A stretch of DNA of 41,882 nt from CAZRHR01 sp964599915 (GCA_964599915.1 CAZRHR010000015.1:1-41882), one strand, 5' to 3'; counted from the stretch's first letter, positions 32,886 to 41,773 are shown. Program-made: numbers and translations. The notes: generated by a model not told the origin, from the sequence alone.

Positions 32886-32912
32886 GCTTCCCCAAGCGAA
32901 ACTTAAGGCAAC

Positions 32913-33410
32913 TCAATGATTCAATAAAATCTGCCTGGACTGTAAATAAAGTGGCTCCCGTCTACGAAACAAGGTTTGGATTTTTTCCACCGTATCTAAA
33001 GTTCGGCCCTCGCCCAGCATGGGCCTTGGACGGTGGTCTTTCATAAGGCGGTCGGTCAATACTTCTTCGGAAGTTTTGATGTAGGCCGTCCAACCATTGC
33101 GGTTCATCCAATGCATGGCGCCCGGAATTTCAGGCGTACCGCCGCCGGTGGAAATGACTGTTCTCCCTAAAATGAGGGTGCGCTGAAGCACTTTCCATTC
33201 TAAGGCTCGAAAATGGGCCTCTCCATGCTTGGCGAAAATCTCAGGAATGGGCATGCCCGCTTCCTCGGCCACCAAGTCATCAATATCGACAAAACCATAG
33301 CCCAAAAGGGTACTGATTTCTTTTCCCCTGGTGGTTTTTCCCGCCCCCATAAAACCTATTAGGTAAATGCGGTCGCGGGCGTCCATGTTGGTCCAAACGG
33401 CGTTACTCAT
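32913..33410 (-). CDS. aroK: Shikimate kinase
   Basis: 165 residues, the usual size. It phosphorylates shikimate at the 3-hydroxyl with ATP (chorismate pathway, cytoplasm). The P-loop GFMGAGKTT is at 19-27, the shikimate/Mg motif DIDD is in FVDIDDLV, Arg is in FRALEWKVL, STGGGTP binds substrate, and the lid segment is DRLMKDHRPRPML. Its ATG (33410) overlaps the dapD stop by 4 bases (ATGA), so translation is coupled; an internal ATG at codon 9 is an alternative start. The pairing with dapD joins aromatic and lysine/peptidoglycan precursor synthesis in one transcript. Confidence 0.94.
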   Translation of the reverse strand: MSNAVWTNMDARDRIYLIGFMGAGKTTRGKEISTLLGYGFVDIDDLVAEEAGMPIPEIFAKHGEAHFRALEWKVLQRTLILGRTVISTGGGTPEIPGAMHWMNRNGWTAYIKTSEEVLTDRLMKDHRPRPMLGEGRTLDTVEKIQTLFRRREPLYLQSRQILLNH

Positions 33411-34219
33411 ACGGCTACTTGAAAATCTCTGAGTGCGTCGTTCAGAGAGGTTTTTACATCTGTGGAGGCTTTACGCTGCCCAATAATCAACGCACAGGGT
33501 ACCTGAAATGTTCCGGCCGCAAAAGTTTTGGGCATACTTCCGGGAATAACGACGGAACGTGGTGGCACATATCCCTGATGAATCATAGGTTCCGGGCCAC
33601 TTACATCCACAATTTTTGTGGAAGCCGTAAGGACTGTGTTGGCGCCCAAAACAGCCCCTTCACCTACACGTACGCCTTCTACAACAATACAGCGTGACCC
33701 AATGAAAGCATGGTCTTCGATGATCACTGGTGCTGCTTGTAAAGGTTCTAGCACGCCTCCAATACCAACGCCGCCACTTAAGTGAACCCTTTTCCCAATT
33801 TGGGCACAGGAACCTACGGTGGCCCAAGTATCGACCATGGTACCTTCATCTACATACGCACCGATGTTCACATAGCTGGGCATCATGATCACGCCCGGCG
33901 CCAAATAAGCGCCATAACGCGCCACAGCATGGGGAACCACACGTACGCCCAGTTGGGCATAACCTCTTTTCAAAGGCATTTTATCATAAAACTCCATGGG
34001 TCCGGCTTCCATAACGGCCATGTCACAAATACCGAAATAAAGTAATACGGCTTTTTTTACCGTTTCCTGCACTTCCCAACTTTGGCCTACAGGCTTTGCT
34101 ACCCGAAGCGTGCCGGCATCTAAACCTGCCATCACCTCTTCTACAGCCTGCCGATACGCGGCGTCTTGCAACAATTCGCGCTGTTGCCAAGCGGCAAGAA
34201 TGCGTTCTTCTTGTGTCAT
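33407..34219 (-). CDS. dapD: 2,3,4,5-tetrahydropyridine-2,6-dicarboxylate N-succinyltransferase
   Basis: 270 residues, typical DapD length. It transfers a succinyl group from succinyl-CoA to tetrahydrodipicolinate in meso-DAP/lysine synthesis. An N-terminal helical domain (about 1-95) precedes a left-handed beta-helix (about 100-250) with GVIMMPSYVNIGAYVDEGT, GSCAQIGKRVHLSGGVGIGG and GSRCIVVEGVRVGEGAVLGANTVL. Its ATG overlaps the rlmD stop by 4 bases, and its stop overlaps aroK. The succinyl branch is implied, as opposed to the acetylase or diaminopimelate aminotransferase routes. Confidence 0.94.
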   Translation of the reverse strand: MTQEERILAAWQQRELLQDAAYRQAVEEVMAGLDAGTLRVAKPVGQSWEVQETVKKAVLLYFGICDMAVMEAGPMEFYDKMPLKRGYAQLGVRVVPHAVARYGAYLAPGVIMMPSYVNIGAYVDEGTMVDTWATVGSCAQIGKRVHLSGGVGIGGVLEPLQAAPVIIEDHAFIGSRCIVVEGVRVGEGAVLGANTVLTASTKIVDVSGPEPMIHQGYVPPRSVVIPGSMPKTFAAGTFQVPCALIIGQRKASTDVKTSLNDALRDFQVAV

Positions 34220-35628
34220 TTTCTTTTTTCTAAAACAGCAATATTCTCAATATGATGGGTGTGGGGGAACATATCCACGGGCTGAATGGCCACTACTTCA
34301 TAGGCTGCGTCCATTAAAGCCAAATCCCGAGCTTGGGTGGCTGGATTACAACTCACATACACTATCCGATCCGGTGCCATCTCTAAAATTCTTTCAACCA
34401 CGGTGGCATGCATGCCTGCACGCGGTGGATCGGTGATTAATACATCTGGACGGCCATGCTGCTCCACAAAGGCCGGAGACAGTACATCTTTCATGTCACC
34501 AGCATAAAATCGGGCGTTTTCTATACCATTTCGTTCTGCATTCTTTGCAGCATCCGCTACGGCTTCTTCTACGTATTCAATGCCAATAATGTCTTTGGCA
34601 TGAGGTGCCAAAAACAAACCTATGGTTCCTGTTCCGGTATATAAATCATACACTTTTTCTGTTCCTGTGAGCTTTGCCAACTCACGGACTTTCCTATACA
34701 ATGCCAGGGTTTGGTAGCTGTTGGTCTGGAAAAAACTGGGGGGCGAAATCCGGAAATACAAACCCTCCATTTCTTCCTCAATGGTCATGGTGCCATCCCA
34801 AACCTCAAAGGTAAGCCCTGCCAACGCATCATTCGGCTTGTTGTTCTGGGTGTACAACAAACTGGTGAGTTCTGGAAATTGGGTTTGTAAGGCCTGCATC
34901 AACGCCTCTATTTGTGCTTGACTGGCTTGAGGTCCGAAAATAACCACAACCATACGCTGGCCGGTGGTGGTTTGCCTAAACAGCAGGTTGCGCATGACGC
35001 CGGTTTGGGCGCGCGGATCATAAAACGCAAACCCATGGGCGCGCGCAAAATCTCGGGTAAAATGTAAAATGGTATTGGTGAGATCGTCGGTAAGGTGACA
35101 ATGGTCTATCTCCAACACCTTATCGAAACGACCGGGGGCATGAAAACCACAGGCATCCGTGGGCCCTTCGTGGGGTTGGTCCATTTCTGCTGAGGTTCTC
35201 CAACGACCCGTGGAAAAGGAAAATTCTACTTTGTTCCGGTAAGCATAAATGGGTTGGGCTTGTACGACAGGAAAAACCTGTTTTGGGAAAATTTTCCCTA
35301 CCCGCTGCAACTGGTCCAATACTTGTCTTTCCTTGTAGCCGGCTTGAATTTCATAGGGTAAATGTTGCCATTTACAACCACCACAATGGGTAAAATGGCT
35401 ACAGGTAGGAGCTACGCGCTCGGCGCTAGGGGTGTGAATACGAACAATTTTTCCCTCTGCCCAATCTTTTTTAGAACGAAATACTTGCACATCTACCACA
35501 TCGCCAGGTGCGCCAAAAGGAAAGAAAATGACCTTGCCTTCGTGTTTGGCCAATGCATTGCCCTCCGCAGCAAGGTCTGTCACGTGCAAATGCTCCAGCA
35601 GGACAGGTGGCTTATTTTTTCTTCCCAT
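34216..35628 (-). CDS. rlmD: 23S rRNA (uracil-5-)-methyltransferase RlmD (RumA family)
   Basis: 470 residues. A TRAM domain (about 8-65) is followed by an Fe-S binding cluster (Cys76, Cys82, Cys85 and Cys177) and then a SAM methyltransferase domain with VYDLYTGTGTIGLFLA, ITDPPRAGMHATV and the catalytic Cys427 in VSCNPATQARDLAL. This is the RumA/RlmD arrangement that makes m5U in 23S rRNA; RlmC/RlmCD specificity cannot be excluded. It is the first gene of the coupled rlmD-dapD-aroK group and starts 25 bases after the glycosyltransferase stop on the same strand. Confidence 0.9.
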   Translation of the reverse strand: MGRKNKPPVLLEHLHVTDLAAEGNALAKHEGKVIFFPFGAPGDVVDVQVFRSKKDWAEGKIVRIHTPSAERVAPTCSHFTHCGGCKWQHLPYEIQAGYKERQVLDQLQRVGKIFPKQVFPVVQAQPIYAYRNKVEFSFSTGRWRTSAEMDQPHEGPTDACGFHAPGRFDKVLEIDHCHLTDDLTNTILHFTRDFARAHGFAFYDPRAQTGVMRNLLFRQTTTGQRMVVVIFGPQASQAQIEALMQALQTQFPELTSLLYTQNNKPNDALAGLTFEVWDGTMTIEEEMEGLYFRISPPSFFQTNSYQTLALYRKVRELAKLTGTEKVYDLYTGTGTIGLFLAPHAKDIIGIEYVEEAVADAAKNAERNGIENARFYAGDMKDVLSPAFVEQHGRPDVLITDPPRAGMHATVVERILEMAPDRIVYVSCNPATQARDLALMDAAYEVVAIQPVDMFPHTHHIENIAVLEKRK

Positions 35629-35653
35629 GCTGCGAAGGTAAGGAAATCCGTTT

Positions 35654-37444
35654 TTAGCGGGGAAGTTTTCGCAGCCTACGGCGCATTAGCCCTACGAAAA
35701 GTCCACCTAATAACCCAAAGTAGGGGAGGAATGGGGTGAAATACCGGGCCCAATCGTTCCACAAAAACTGCACATTCCCTACCCAAACCAACAAGGTGGC
35801 GATGGCAAAAAGTACCATGCCTAAGGACACTTCATTTTTGGTTTTTAACCCTACATAAAGCGCCCAAATTCCTGCCAATACCCAAAGTAAATCAAGTGGA
35901 TTATATGGAATAATCGCATAAGCTGGTAGGTCATTTCCGGAAAGGCTTGTGAGTAATCCGGGTAAAAGCCCCAAGGTGCCGTAATACAATTCGGGTCGCT
36001 CCGGCGTGATTAATGTTCGCCACGTACTAAAAGTAACCGACGGTAAAAATTCATTCTTGATGACCACCCAGTCATAAAAGGGTTTGGGCGCCGGTAAATC
36101 TTTTACGCCAGCAGCCTCAATTTCAGCCTGTATTTCTTCTAGTCTCTTCCAGTACTTTGGGGCAGATTTATGGAACCGATCACCCTGGTTATTCTGTTGT
36201 AATTCCTGACTTAGTTTAATCAAGGGGGTAAGCAAAGGATTAATTTGCTCCGGCGCAAGTATGCCTTGGGCTTGTGCCTCGTTCATCTTGGTGACAATGC
36301 CCTGCATGCGATCAGAAAACTGATTCACGGTGAGAATATTGGCTCTCTTTTCAAAATAATCGTCTACCGATTCTCTTAGGGCGGTCACGGATGCTACGGG
36401 CTGTTGTTGAATTTGTGGATTGAGACCATAGAAAAGTAAAAGTGCTGTTGCTACCGTTACTGCACCTGAGCCCAGCCATGTTTTCCAAAAGCTGGCCATG
36501 CGGTCCCTGTGTTGGTAAGCCACCCAAAGAAATCCTGCTCCGCCAATCACCATGGCCATTCCGCCATTTAATTTGCTACTGATGGAAGCTCCCATGGCCA
36601 ATCCAGACCACAACGCCATCGGAAGCCAACTTTTCCACGTAGCATTTTCGGTTAATGTGGTCAATTGACGCCACAACAGAAGCAGGGAAAGCAGCATGAA
36701 AAAGGTGACAAAGGAATCCAACCCCACGGCGGTGTTTACTTGAAGGAAAACGGGATTGAAGAGGAGGTAAAGTCCTGCGGCTAATCCCGCCACCCAATGT
36801 TCCAATGTCCAGCCAAGCAAGAAGACGATAGCCAAAATGCCAACGGTTAGTAAAGCATTGGGAATACGCGCATGCCGAATGAGGTCGGCAGGTGGATTGG
36901 CAAAAGGTGCGGAACTTGGATTTCCTTGGTCGTCCTGGTACACGAAATAGCCGTTTGGCGACACCTCCTTGGTCCATGTCAGCCATGCCCCCATTACATA
37001 TTTTCCCAAATTGGGTGCCTTCCAACCAAAGGTCCAAAGGTCTTTGTCGAACCATTGAAACCGGGAACGTGGAAATAACAATGTATCAAATTCCACCACA
37101 ATGGAATTGCCTTGGTTTACTTCTTCTAAGGTTACGAAATCGTAGGGAAAGCGAATGGTGTCAGGATCGAACTGAGTCCAGGAAGCTCCAGTGAATACAT
37201 CCACTTTGTGGCGCCAGGCATAGGATGGAAACCAATTATCCAAGCTTTGGGTGTTCCGGATGTGTCCTGTGGCCATGTGATAAGAGGCAATGGATGCAGA
37301 AGTCCACATTCGCTCATCGTAGCCAAGGGTAGGGCGTTCCGGATTAAGGGCTTGCTTAAAAGTGAAAAAACCGGATACGAGTACAAACAACAGAAACACC
37401 ACCCAACCTGGGCGTGAATAAGGGGGTTTAAAGAGGTTTTGCAT
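35654..37444 (-). CDS. GT39/PMT-like membrane glycosyltransferase
   Basis: 596 residues with about ten transmembrane helices and a large non-membrane loop (about residues 370-500). The first luminal or periplasmic loop carries the acidic motif YDERMW after the N-terminal helix, the GT-C hallmark (Asp-Glu). Helices include LFNPVFLQVNTAVGLDSFVTFFMLLSLLLLW and the ASSISSKLNGG-type loop seen in dolichyl/undecaprenyl-phosphate mannosyltransferase relatives. It probably transfers a sugar from a polyprenyl-phosphate carrier to protein, lipid or glycan; the acceptor is unknown. It lies 11 bases after the POT transporter on the same strand, so they may share a transcript. Confidence 0.78.
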   Translation of the reverse strand: MQNLFKPPYSRPGWVVFLLFVLVSGFFTFKQALNPERPTLGYDERMWTSASIASYHMATGHIRNTQSLDNWFPSYAWRHKVDVFTGASWTQFDPDTIRFPYDFVTLEEVNQGNSIVVEFDTLLFPRSRFQWFDKDLWTFGWKAPNLGKYVMGAWLTWTKEVSPNGYFVYQDDQGNPSSAPFANPPADLIRHARIPNALLTVGILAIVFLLGWTLEHWVAGLAAGLYLLFNPVFLQVNTAVGLDSFVTFFMLLSLLLLWRQLTTLTENATWKSWLPMALWSGLAMGASISSKLNGGMAMVIGGAGFLWVAYQHRDRMASFWKTWLGSGAVTVATALLLFYGLNPQIQQQPVASVTALRESVDDYFEKRANILTVNQFSDRMQGIVTKMNEAQAQGILAPEQINPLLTPLIKLSQELQQNNQGDRFHKSAPKYWKRLEEIQAEIEAAGVKDLPAPKPFYDWVVIKNEFLPSVTFSTWRTLITPERPELYYGTLGLLPGLLTSLSGNDLPAYAIIPYNPLDLLWVLAGIWALYVGLKTKNEVSLGMVLFAIATLLVWVGNVQFLWNDWARYFTPFLPYFGLLGGLFVGLMRRRLRKLPR

Positions 37445-37455
37445 GGGAAATGTCG

Positions 37456-39084
37456 TTAACTGGCGTACGCTTTGAAAATTTTGTTGAGCCAGCGTATAAA
37501 CAATAAGATGAGCAAGAATGCACCGAAAAGTAGGAAGAAATTCAGTAGGAAATACTGGTCTTTGTGCTCATACGTATCCCAAAGGGCACTTAAGACACCG
37601 GACAATTTATTGCCAATGGATGTACTCAAAAACCAACCGCCCATCATAACAGCGGCTAGCCGAGGTGGAGAAAGTTTCGATACCAACGAAAGACCCATGG
37701 GACTTAAACAAAGTTCACCTACAGTAATCACAGCATACGAACTTATAAGCCACCAGTGACTGGCTTTGATGGCGCCATTTTCTCCCGCATACACTGCGCC
37801 TACCATCACCAAAGCGGAGAGGGCAGAAATTAAAAGTCCAAGCGCAATTTTACTGGGAGTAGAGGGCTCTTTGCCACGTCGGCGCAAAAATCCAAAGAAT
37901 CCCACCACCACCGGAGTAAGCAGAATAACCCAAAATGGATTCACCGATTGGTAGAGGTTGGTGGCATATAATTTCAAGCTTTCGTCACCTGTGGGCTTTT
38001 TTTCCTCAGGTAAATTTTGGAGGTAAGGGTGTTGAGACTGTGTTTTAACCAATACCCCATTTTCTTTTGTAGTCCGGAATTGTGCATCGTATACGGGGAA
38101 ACTGTCGGGTTCCGCGGTAACGACCTGCGCCAGCATTAACGTTTCGGCCAAAGGTTCCACCGCCGGGGCGATTTCCCTGTCGGTGTAGCGGTCGGCCCAA
38201 GTGGTCAGGGCGCTACCATTTTGTTTGAAAACGGCCCAGAAAATAACCACAACACCAAAGATGGACAGCATGGCGGCCAATGGCTTTCTCTCTTGGGGCT
38301 CAGATTTTAATAAGAGCATCACAAAAAATCCAACCACCGGAATGGCGCCAAAAATAAACGCATCCGTAGAATCGGAGCCAAGTAGGTTACCCGGAATGAG
38401 CCAGCCAAGAATGCCGAAAGCAAAACTAGGGCCGAGGGTGGCCAATAGAATTTTTCCTAAACCCATTTCACCGGGCCTGGCAGGTTTTACCACATCCCCA
38501 TCGGCATAGGTGCCATAACCGAGCATAAACACAATAACCCCTAAAAACATCCCAATACCTGCCGCGAAAAAAGCCCAATTCCATCCAAACGCATGGTATA
38601 AAGCGGCGCCGAAAAAATTACAAATAAAGGCTCCGATGTTGATGCCCATGTAAAACAGGTTGAATCCGGCGTCTTTATTGGGTTTATAAACTTCCGTGTT
38701 GTAAAGGTTGCCAAGCAGGGCCGAAATGTTCGGTTTAAAAAAACCATTACCCAAGATCACAAGGGTCATGCCTACATATAAAGCGGCCAAGTTATGGATG
38801 CCCATAATGATGTAACCAGCACCCATGCAGATGCCGCCAATGATGATGGATTTTCGGTAGCCAAGCCACCGATCTGCCAGCAGACCGCCCACAAAAGGGG
38901 TGAGATAAATCAGCGCAATAAAAGTTCCATACAAATCGGAGGCCTCTCGTTCCTCCATGCCCATGCCGTCGCTCGCATCTTTCAGATACAAAGTGAAAAT
39001 ACCAAGCATGAGGTAAAAGCCGAACCTTTCCCACATTTCAGATAAAAACAGGAAGGGTAGGGCTTTGGGATGTTTTGCTGCCAT
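37456..39084 (-). CDS. POT/PTR-family proton-coupled peptide transporter
   Basis: 542 residues, about 13-14 helices. The POT motif ExxERF is at 16-21 (EMWERFGFY). The other signatures are GNGFFKPNISALLGNLY (112-128) and FYMGINIGAF (144-153), with the late GELCLSPMGLSLVSKLSPPR. A loop of about 80 residues (around 305-385, rich in Glu, Thr and Pro) is inserted before the helix starting NLYQSVNPFW. It imports di- and tripeptides with protons across the inner membrane. Divergent from a second POT gene (406-base spacer). AAGGAAAG lies about 9 bases upstream of the ATG and can serve as a ribosome binding site. Confidence 0.92.
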   Translation of the reverse strand: MAAKHPKALPFLFLSEMWERFGFYLMLGIFTLYLKDASDGMGMEEREASDLYGTFIALIYLTPFVGGLLADRWLGYRKSIIIGGICMGAGYIIMGIHNLAALYVGMTLVILGNGFFKPNISALLGNLYNTEVYKPNKDAGFNLFYMGINIGAFICNFFGAALYHAFGWNWAFFAAGIGMFLGVIVFMLGYGTYADGDVVKPARPGEMGLGKILLATLGPSFAFGILGWLIPGNLLGSDSTDAFIFGAIPVVGFFVMLLLKSEPQERKPLAAMLSIFGVVVIFWAVFKQNGSALTTWADRYTDREIAPAVEPLAETLMLAQVVTAEPDSFPVYDAQFRTTKENGVLVKTQSQHPYLQNLPEEKKPTGDESLKLYATNLYQSVNPFWVILLTPVVVGFFGFLRRRGKEPSTPSKIALGLLISALSALVMVGAVYAGENGAIKASHWWLISSYAVITVGELCLSPMGLSLVSKLSPPRLAAVMMGGWFLSTSIGNKLSGVLSALWDTYEHKDQYFLLNFFLLFGAFLLILLFIRWLNKIFKAYAS

Positions 39085-39104
39085 GGGGTTCTTTCCTTAG
39101 CGAA

Positions 39105-39121
39105 TGCCATGCATCATGGCA
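39105..39121. promoter_or_regulatory. Near-palindrome upstream of the minus-strand POT gene (operator candidate)
   Basis: TGCCATG-CAT-CATGGCA, two 7-base arms with a 3-base centre, 21-37 bases upstream of the start codon at 39084. Its position fits an operator or a 5' leader hairpin. No known box is recognised. Confidence 0.4.
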
Positions 39122-39439
39122 ATGATTTTTGATTGAAATGGGTGGTTTGATGCTAACCAAGTGCATGCAAACAGAAAAAATTCGGGCTTCATGCAACATG
39201 ACACATACGAATCTCTTGAGGAGCTTGCATGTTTCAAAAATAGCGTCTTATTTTTTCCCTCGAATCCGGAGGCCATTATTTTTTTGAGCCAGCTCCCTTT
39301 TTTCATAGGCGAAAAGGGTTTATGTGTTTGATTTTCAATGATTTTTAAGGATTTATTTTTATTGTCTTTTGCTGGTTGGTGGAAAGTATTTTGGTTTTGG
39401 ATCAGGGGTGCGTGCTGTATTTTTAAATGGCTCGGTGCC

Positions 39440-39468
39440 TTGGCAGAAAGCATTTTTTCTTAGTTTCG
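39440..39468 (+). promoter_or_regulatory. Candidate promoter of the plus-strand POT gene
   Basis: TTG at 39440-39442 and TAGTTTCG at 39461-39468 (seven of eight matches to TAnnTTTG) are 18 bases apart, and the -7 element ends 22 bases before the start codon. Confidence 0.4.
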
Positions 39469-39490
39469 TTCATCTACAAATAGAAAAACT

Positions 39491-41353
39491 ATGAATCCAG
39501 CGTATCAATTAATGCTCATCTCGTGGTCTGCCGTGGCCGTGTGGGTGGCAGCTGTTATTTTCATGAACCGAAAAGTCCATCCGAAGGCTTTGTTTGCCTT
39601 GTTCATGGTGGAGCTTTGGGAGCGATTTAGTTATTATGGCATGCGTGCCATTCTGGTGCTTTATATGACTTCGGAACTCATTAAAGGCGGTTTCGCATTT
39701 GACGATGCCAAAGCCTACGGTATTTATGGTGCTTATGGTGCACTGGTGTACCTCACACCCATTTTAGGTGGTGTGTTCGCAGACAGGATCATGGGATTTC
39801 GTAAAGCCATCATCTGGGGCTCTCTCCTCATGGCATTAGGTCAGTTTACTTTATTTATGGATAACCAAACCACTTTTTACATTGGTTTGGCGCTTCTGGT
39901 TATTGGAAACGGGTTTTTCAAACCCAACATCAGTAGCATGATTGGTAAATTTTATCCGGATGGCGATCCACGCAGAGATGGTGCTTTTACCATTTTCTAC
40001 ATGGGAATCAACATTGGAGCGTTTCTTACTCCGCTCACTTGCGGCGCCATTGGGGAAATTGAAGGTTGGAAATATGGTTTCCTAACGGCCGGCGTCGGCA
40101 TGTTCTTGGGCTTTTGCATTTTCATGTGGGCGCAATCCAAAGGCTGGTTTGAAGCGTATGGTTATGCTCCGCAAGATCAAAAGCCGATGCTCAAAGGTCT
40201 TCCTAACAAATGGTTGCCTTACCTTACGTCCTTGTTGATGGTGCCCATGGCTTGGTTGCTCATTAAGCAAAATGATGTGGTAGACATTGGCCTAGCCGTT
40301 TTAGCGGTGCTCATTTTAGGTTATTTGCTGTTTCAATCGACCAAATACGAAGTGGCCCAGCGTCAGCGTATTTGGGTAATTGTCATATTGTTGCTGTTTA
40401 CCACGGTTTTCTGGACGTTCTTCGAATTGGCCGGATCCGCCATGAACTTATTTACGGAAAGGAATGTAAACCGGAATTTCCTTGGATTTGATATTCCGAC
40501 CACATTCTTTCAGTCGGTGAATCCATTGTTTATCATGTTGTTTGCGCCATTGTTTTCTTGGCTTTGGATTACATTGGGGAATTCCGGCAAAGAGCCTTCC
40601 GCGCCATATAAATTTGCCTTAGGTTTGGTGTTACTAGGAGCTGGTTTCCTCGTACTTACTTTGGGTAAAGGATATGCCGTGGCAGGTTTGGTGCCGGCCT
40701 TTTTATTGATTTTGCTTTATCTGCTGCATACGTTGGGAGAACTTACCCTTTCGCCAGTTGGACTTTCGTTGGTGACCAAGTTGAGCCCAGCCAATATTGT
40801 GGCGTTTCTCATGGGAATTTGGTTTCTGTCTTCCTCCATTGCCCACCAAGCCGGAAAGCATATTGCAAAACTGACTACGGTTTCGGAGAAAACGATCGTA
40901 GAAGACAACGCTTTTGTGGAATCTCTTTCCGATCCGGCCTATAAAGTGCTGTTTGCCGACAAAACTTTTATGGCCAGCTTAGATTCGGTGAGCCTTGAAA
41001 AAGCATTGGTTAGCGCATCGGCCATTTCCAATTTGAATTCCCAAGGTACGGAATGGACCTATTTTAAAGACAGCGTTTCTGTGCCAACGGGAGAAGTAAC
41101 CAATGTGGAATATTTCTTGGCCCGCAAGGCTGCGTCGGATTCATTGCCAAGCCCCGAACTCACGAATCTTCCGGACATGGAAGCGCGCATTCATGCGAGC
41201 CCAACCGGCGAAATCATCACCAGCTTGCGTCAGCAATCATTGTCCATCGGCCTAAGCGTATTCCAGATGCTTGGTTTTGTGGCCATTGGCTGTGGTGGAT
41301 TGCTATTCTTGCTCGGCCCCATGGTTACGCGATGGATGCACGGCATCAAGTAA
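39491..41353 (+). CDS. POT/PTR-family peptide transporter with large extra loop
   Basis: 620 residues, longer than the usual 450-550. An extra N-terminal helix (about 5-25) precedes the canonical motif ELWERFSYYGMR (41-52, full ExxERFxYY). GNGFFKPNISSMIGKFYPDGD and FYMGINIGAFLTPLTCG follow, with LGELTLSPVGLSLVTKLSPAN near the end. Between the last two helices (about residues 455-578) lies a roughly 120-residue polar segment (KTIVEDNAFVESLSD..., LFADKTFMASLDSVSLEKAL...) not found in ordinary POTs and probably on the periplasmic side. It transports small peptides with protons. It is the divergent paralogue of the gene at 37456-39084, has its own promoter candidate and is followed by a strong terminator. 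Confidence 0.92.
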   Translation: MNPAYQLMLISWSAVAVWVAAVIFMNRKVHPKALFALFMVELWERFSYYGMRAILVLYMTSELIKGGFAFDDAKAYGIYGAYGALVYLTPILGGVFADRIMGFRKAIIWGSLLMALGQFTLFMDNQTTFYIGLALLVIGNGFFKPNISSMIGKFYPDGDPRRDGAFTIFYMGINIGAFLTPLTCGAIGEIEGWKYGFLTAGVGMFLGFCIFMWAQSKGWFEAYGYAPQDQKPMLKGLPNKWLPYLTSLLMVPMAWLLIKQNDVVDIGLAVLAVLILGYLLFQSTKYEVAQRQRIWVIVILLLFTTVFWTFFELAGSAMNLFTERNVNRNFLGFDIPTTFFQSVNPLFIMLFAPLFSWLWITLGNSGKEPSAPYKFALGLVLLGAGFLVLTLGKGYAVAGLVPAFLLILLYLLHTLGELTLSPVGLSLVTKLSPANIVAFLMGIWFLSSSIAHQAGKHIAKLTTVSEKTIVEDNAFVESLSDPAYKVLFADKTFMASLDSVSLEKALVSASAISNLNSQGTEWTYFKDSVSVPTGEVTNVEYFLARKAASDSLPSPELTNLPDMEARIHASPTGEIITSLRQQSLSIGLSVFQMLGFVAIGCGGLLFLLGPMVTRWMHGIK

Positions 41354-41376
41354 AATGAGATATACATGGTAGGATG

Positions 41377-41417
41377 AAACTCCCCTGGATGTGAATGACA
41401 TGCAGGGGAGTTTTTTT
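41377..41417 (+). terminator. Intrinsic terminator after the second POT gene
   Basis: An 11-bp perfect stem (AAACTCCCCTG at 41377-41387 and CAGGGGAGTTT at 41403-41413) with a 15-base loop, ending in a seven-T run (41411-41417). Confidence 0.88.
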
Positions 41418-41478
41418 GTATAGGGATCAAGGTAAAAGGGAGGAAGATGAGCCATTTTCTGAAAGTTGGTTTTGGTTA

Positions 41479-41700
41479 TTATTTAAGAATTCCCCGCCAA
41501 TATAGAACTCCAAAAAAGGCAGAAAACCCACCAACAATCCCAAATAAACTCTCAGGAATATTGTTTACGTCATTTTTCTCCAATAGAACGACCGAAATGA
41601 TGATGCAAATAATTCCGATGATGAAAGCAGCTGGAGACCTTGTTTCTACATGATAATACGCTTGAATTTCATGAAGTATTTTTCCTGACTTGTCCACCAT
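41479..41700 (-). CDS. Small membrane protein with two helices, unknown
   Basis: 73 residues. A short polar N-terminus (MVDKSGKILHEIQAYYHVETR) is followed by two hydrophobic segments (about 24-40, AAFIIGIICIIISVVLL, and 51-68, LFGIVGGFSAFFGVLYW) with an Asn/Asp loop between them. I recognise no family. It has an AT-rich upstream region and lies next to the transposon at the window edge, so it could be a local or acquired gene. Confidence 0.55.
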   Translation of the reverse strand: MVDKSGKILHEIQAYYHVETRSPAAFIIGIICIIISVVLLEKNDVNNIPESLFGIVGGFSAFFGVLYWRGILK

Positions 41701-41749
41701 TTTTTTTATTATTTTATAATTGTCTTGTTGTCATTGTTTTATGTTTTTG

Positions 41750-41773
41750 TTAGTACGACATTTGTTGTACTAA
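41750..41773. repeat. Inverted repeat upstream of transposase (possible IS end or hairpin)
   Basis: TTAGTAC (41750-41756) and GTACTAA (41767-41773) are perfect 7-base inverted arms around GACATTTGTT; the inner bases also pair partly (ACA/TGT). It lies 9 bases before the transposase ATG. It could be a leader hairpin that limits transposase expression or part of the element's left end. Confidence 0.5.

Larger units (their letters stand above)
32302..32912. other. Gene-free stretch rich in short GC-rich repeats
   Basis: 611 bases between the TPR regulator and aroK. It holds no credible gene. It contains the 40-bp direct repeat pair (32378 and 32571), a REP-like hairpin (32533-32560) and a 22-bp repeat pair (32664 and 32864), each described separately. 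The rest is low-information sequence of normal composition. Confidence 0.7.
39085..39490. other. Divergent intergenic region between two POT genes
   Basis: 406 bases. It holds a 17-bp near-palindrome (39105-39121), three copies of CATGCAA/TTGCATG (39163-39170 region, 39190-39196, 39225-39231) and a candidate promoter for the plus-strand gene. A 118-codon minus-strand frame here has no recognisable features and is not called. Confidence 0.6.

Noticed and set aside
39097..39453. 118-codon minus-strand open frame between the POT genes
   Set aside because: Lysine- and asparagine-rich, no motif, covers the likely promoters and operators of both transporters; probably a chance frame.
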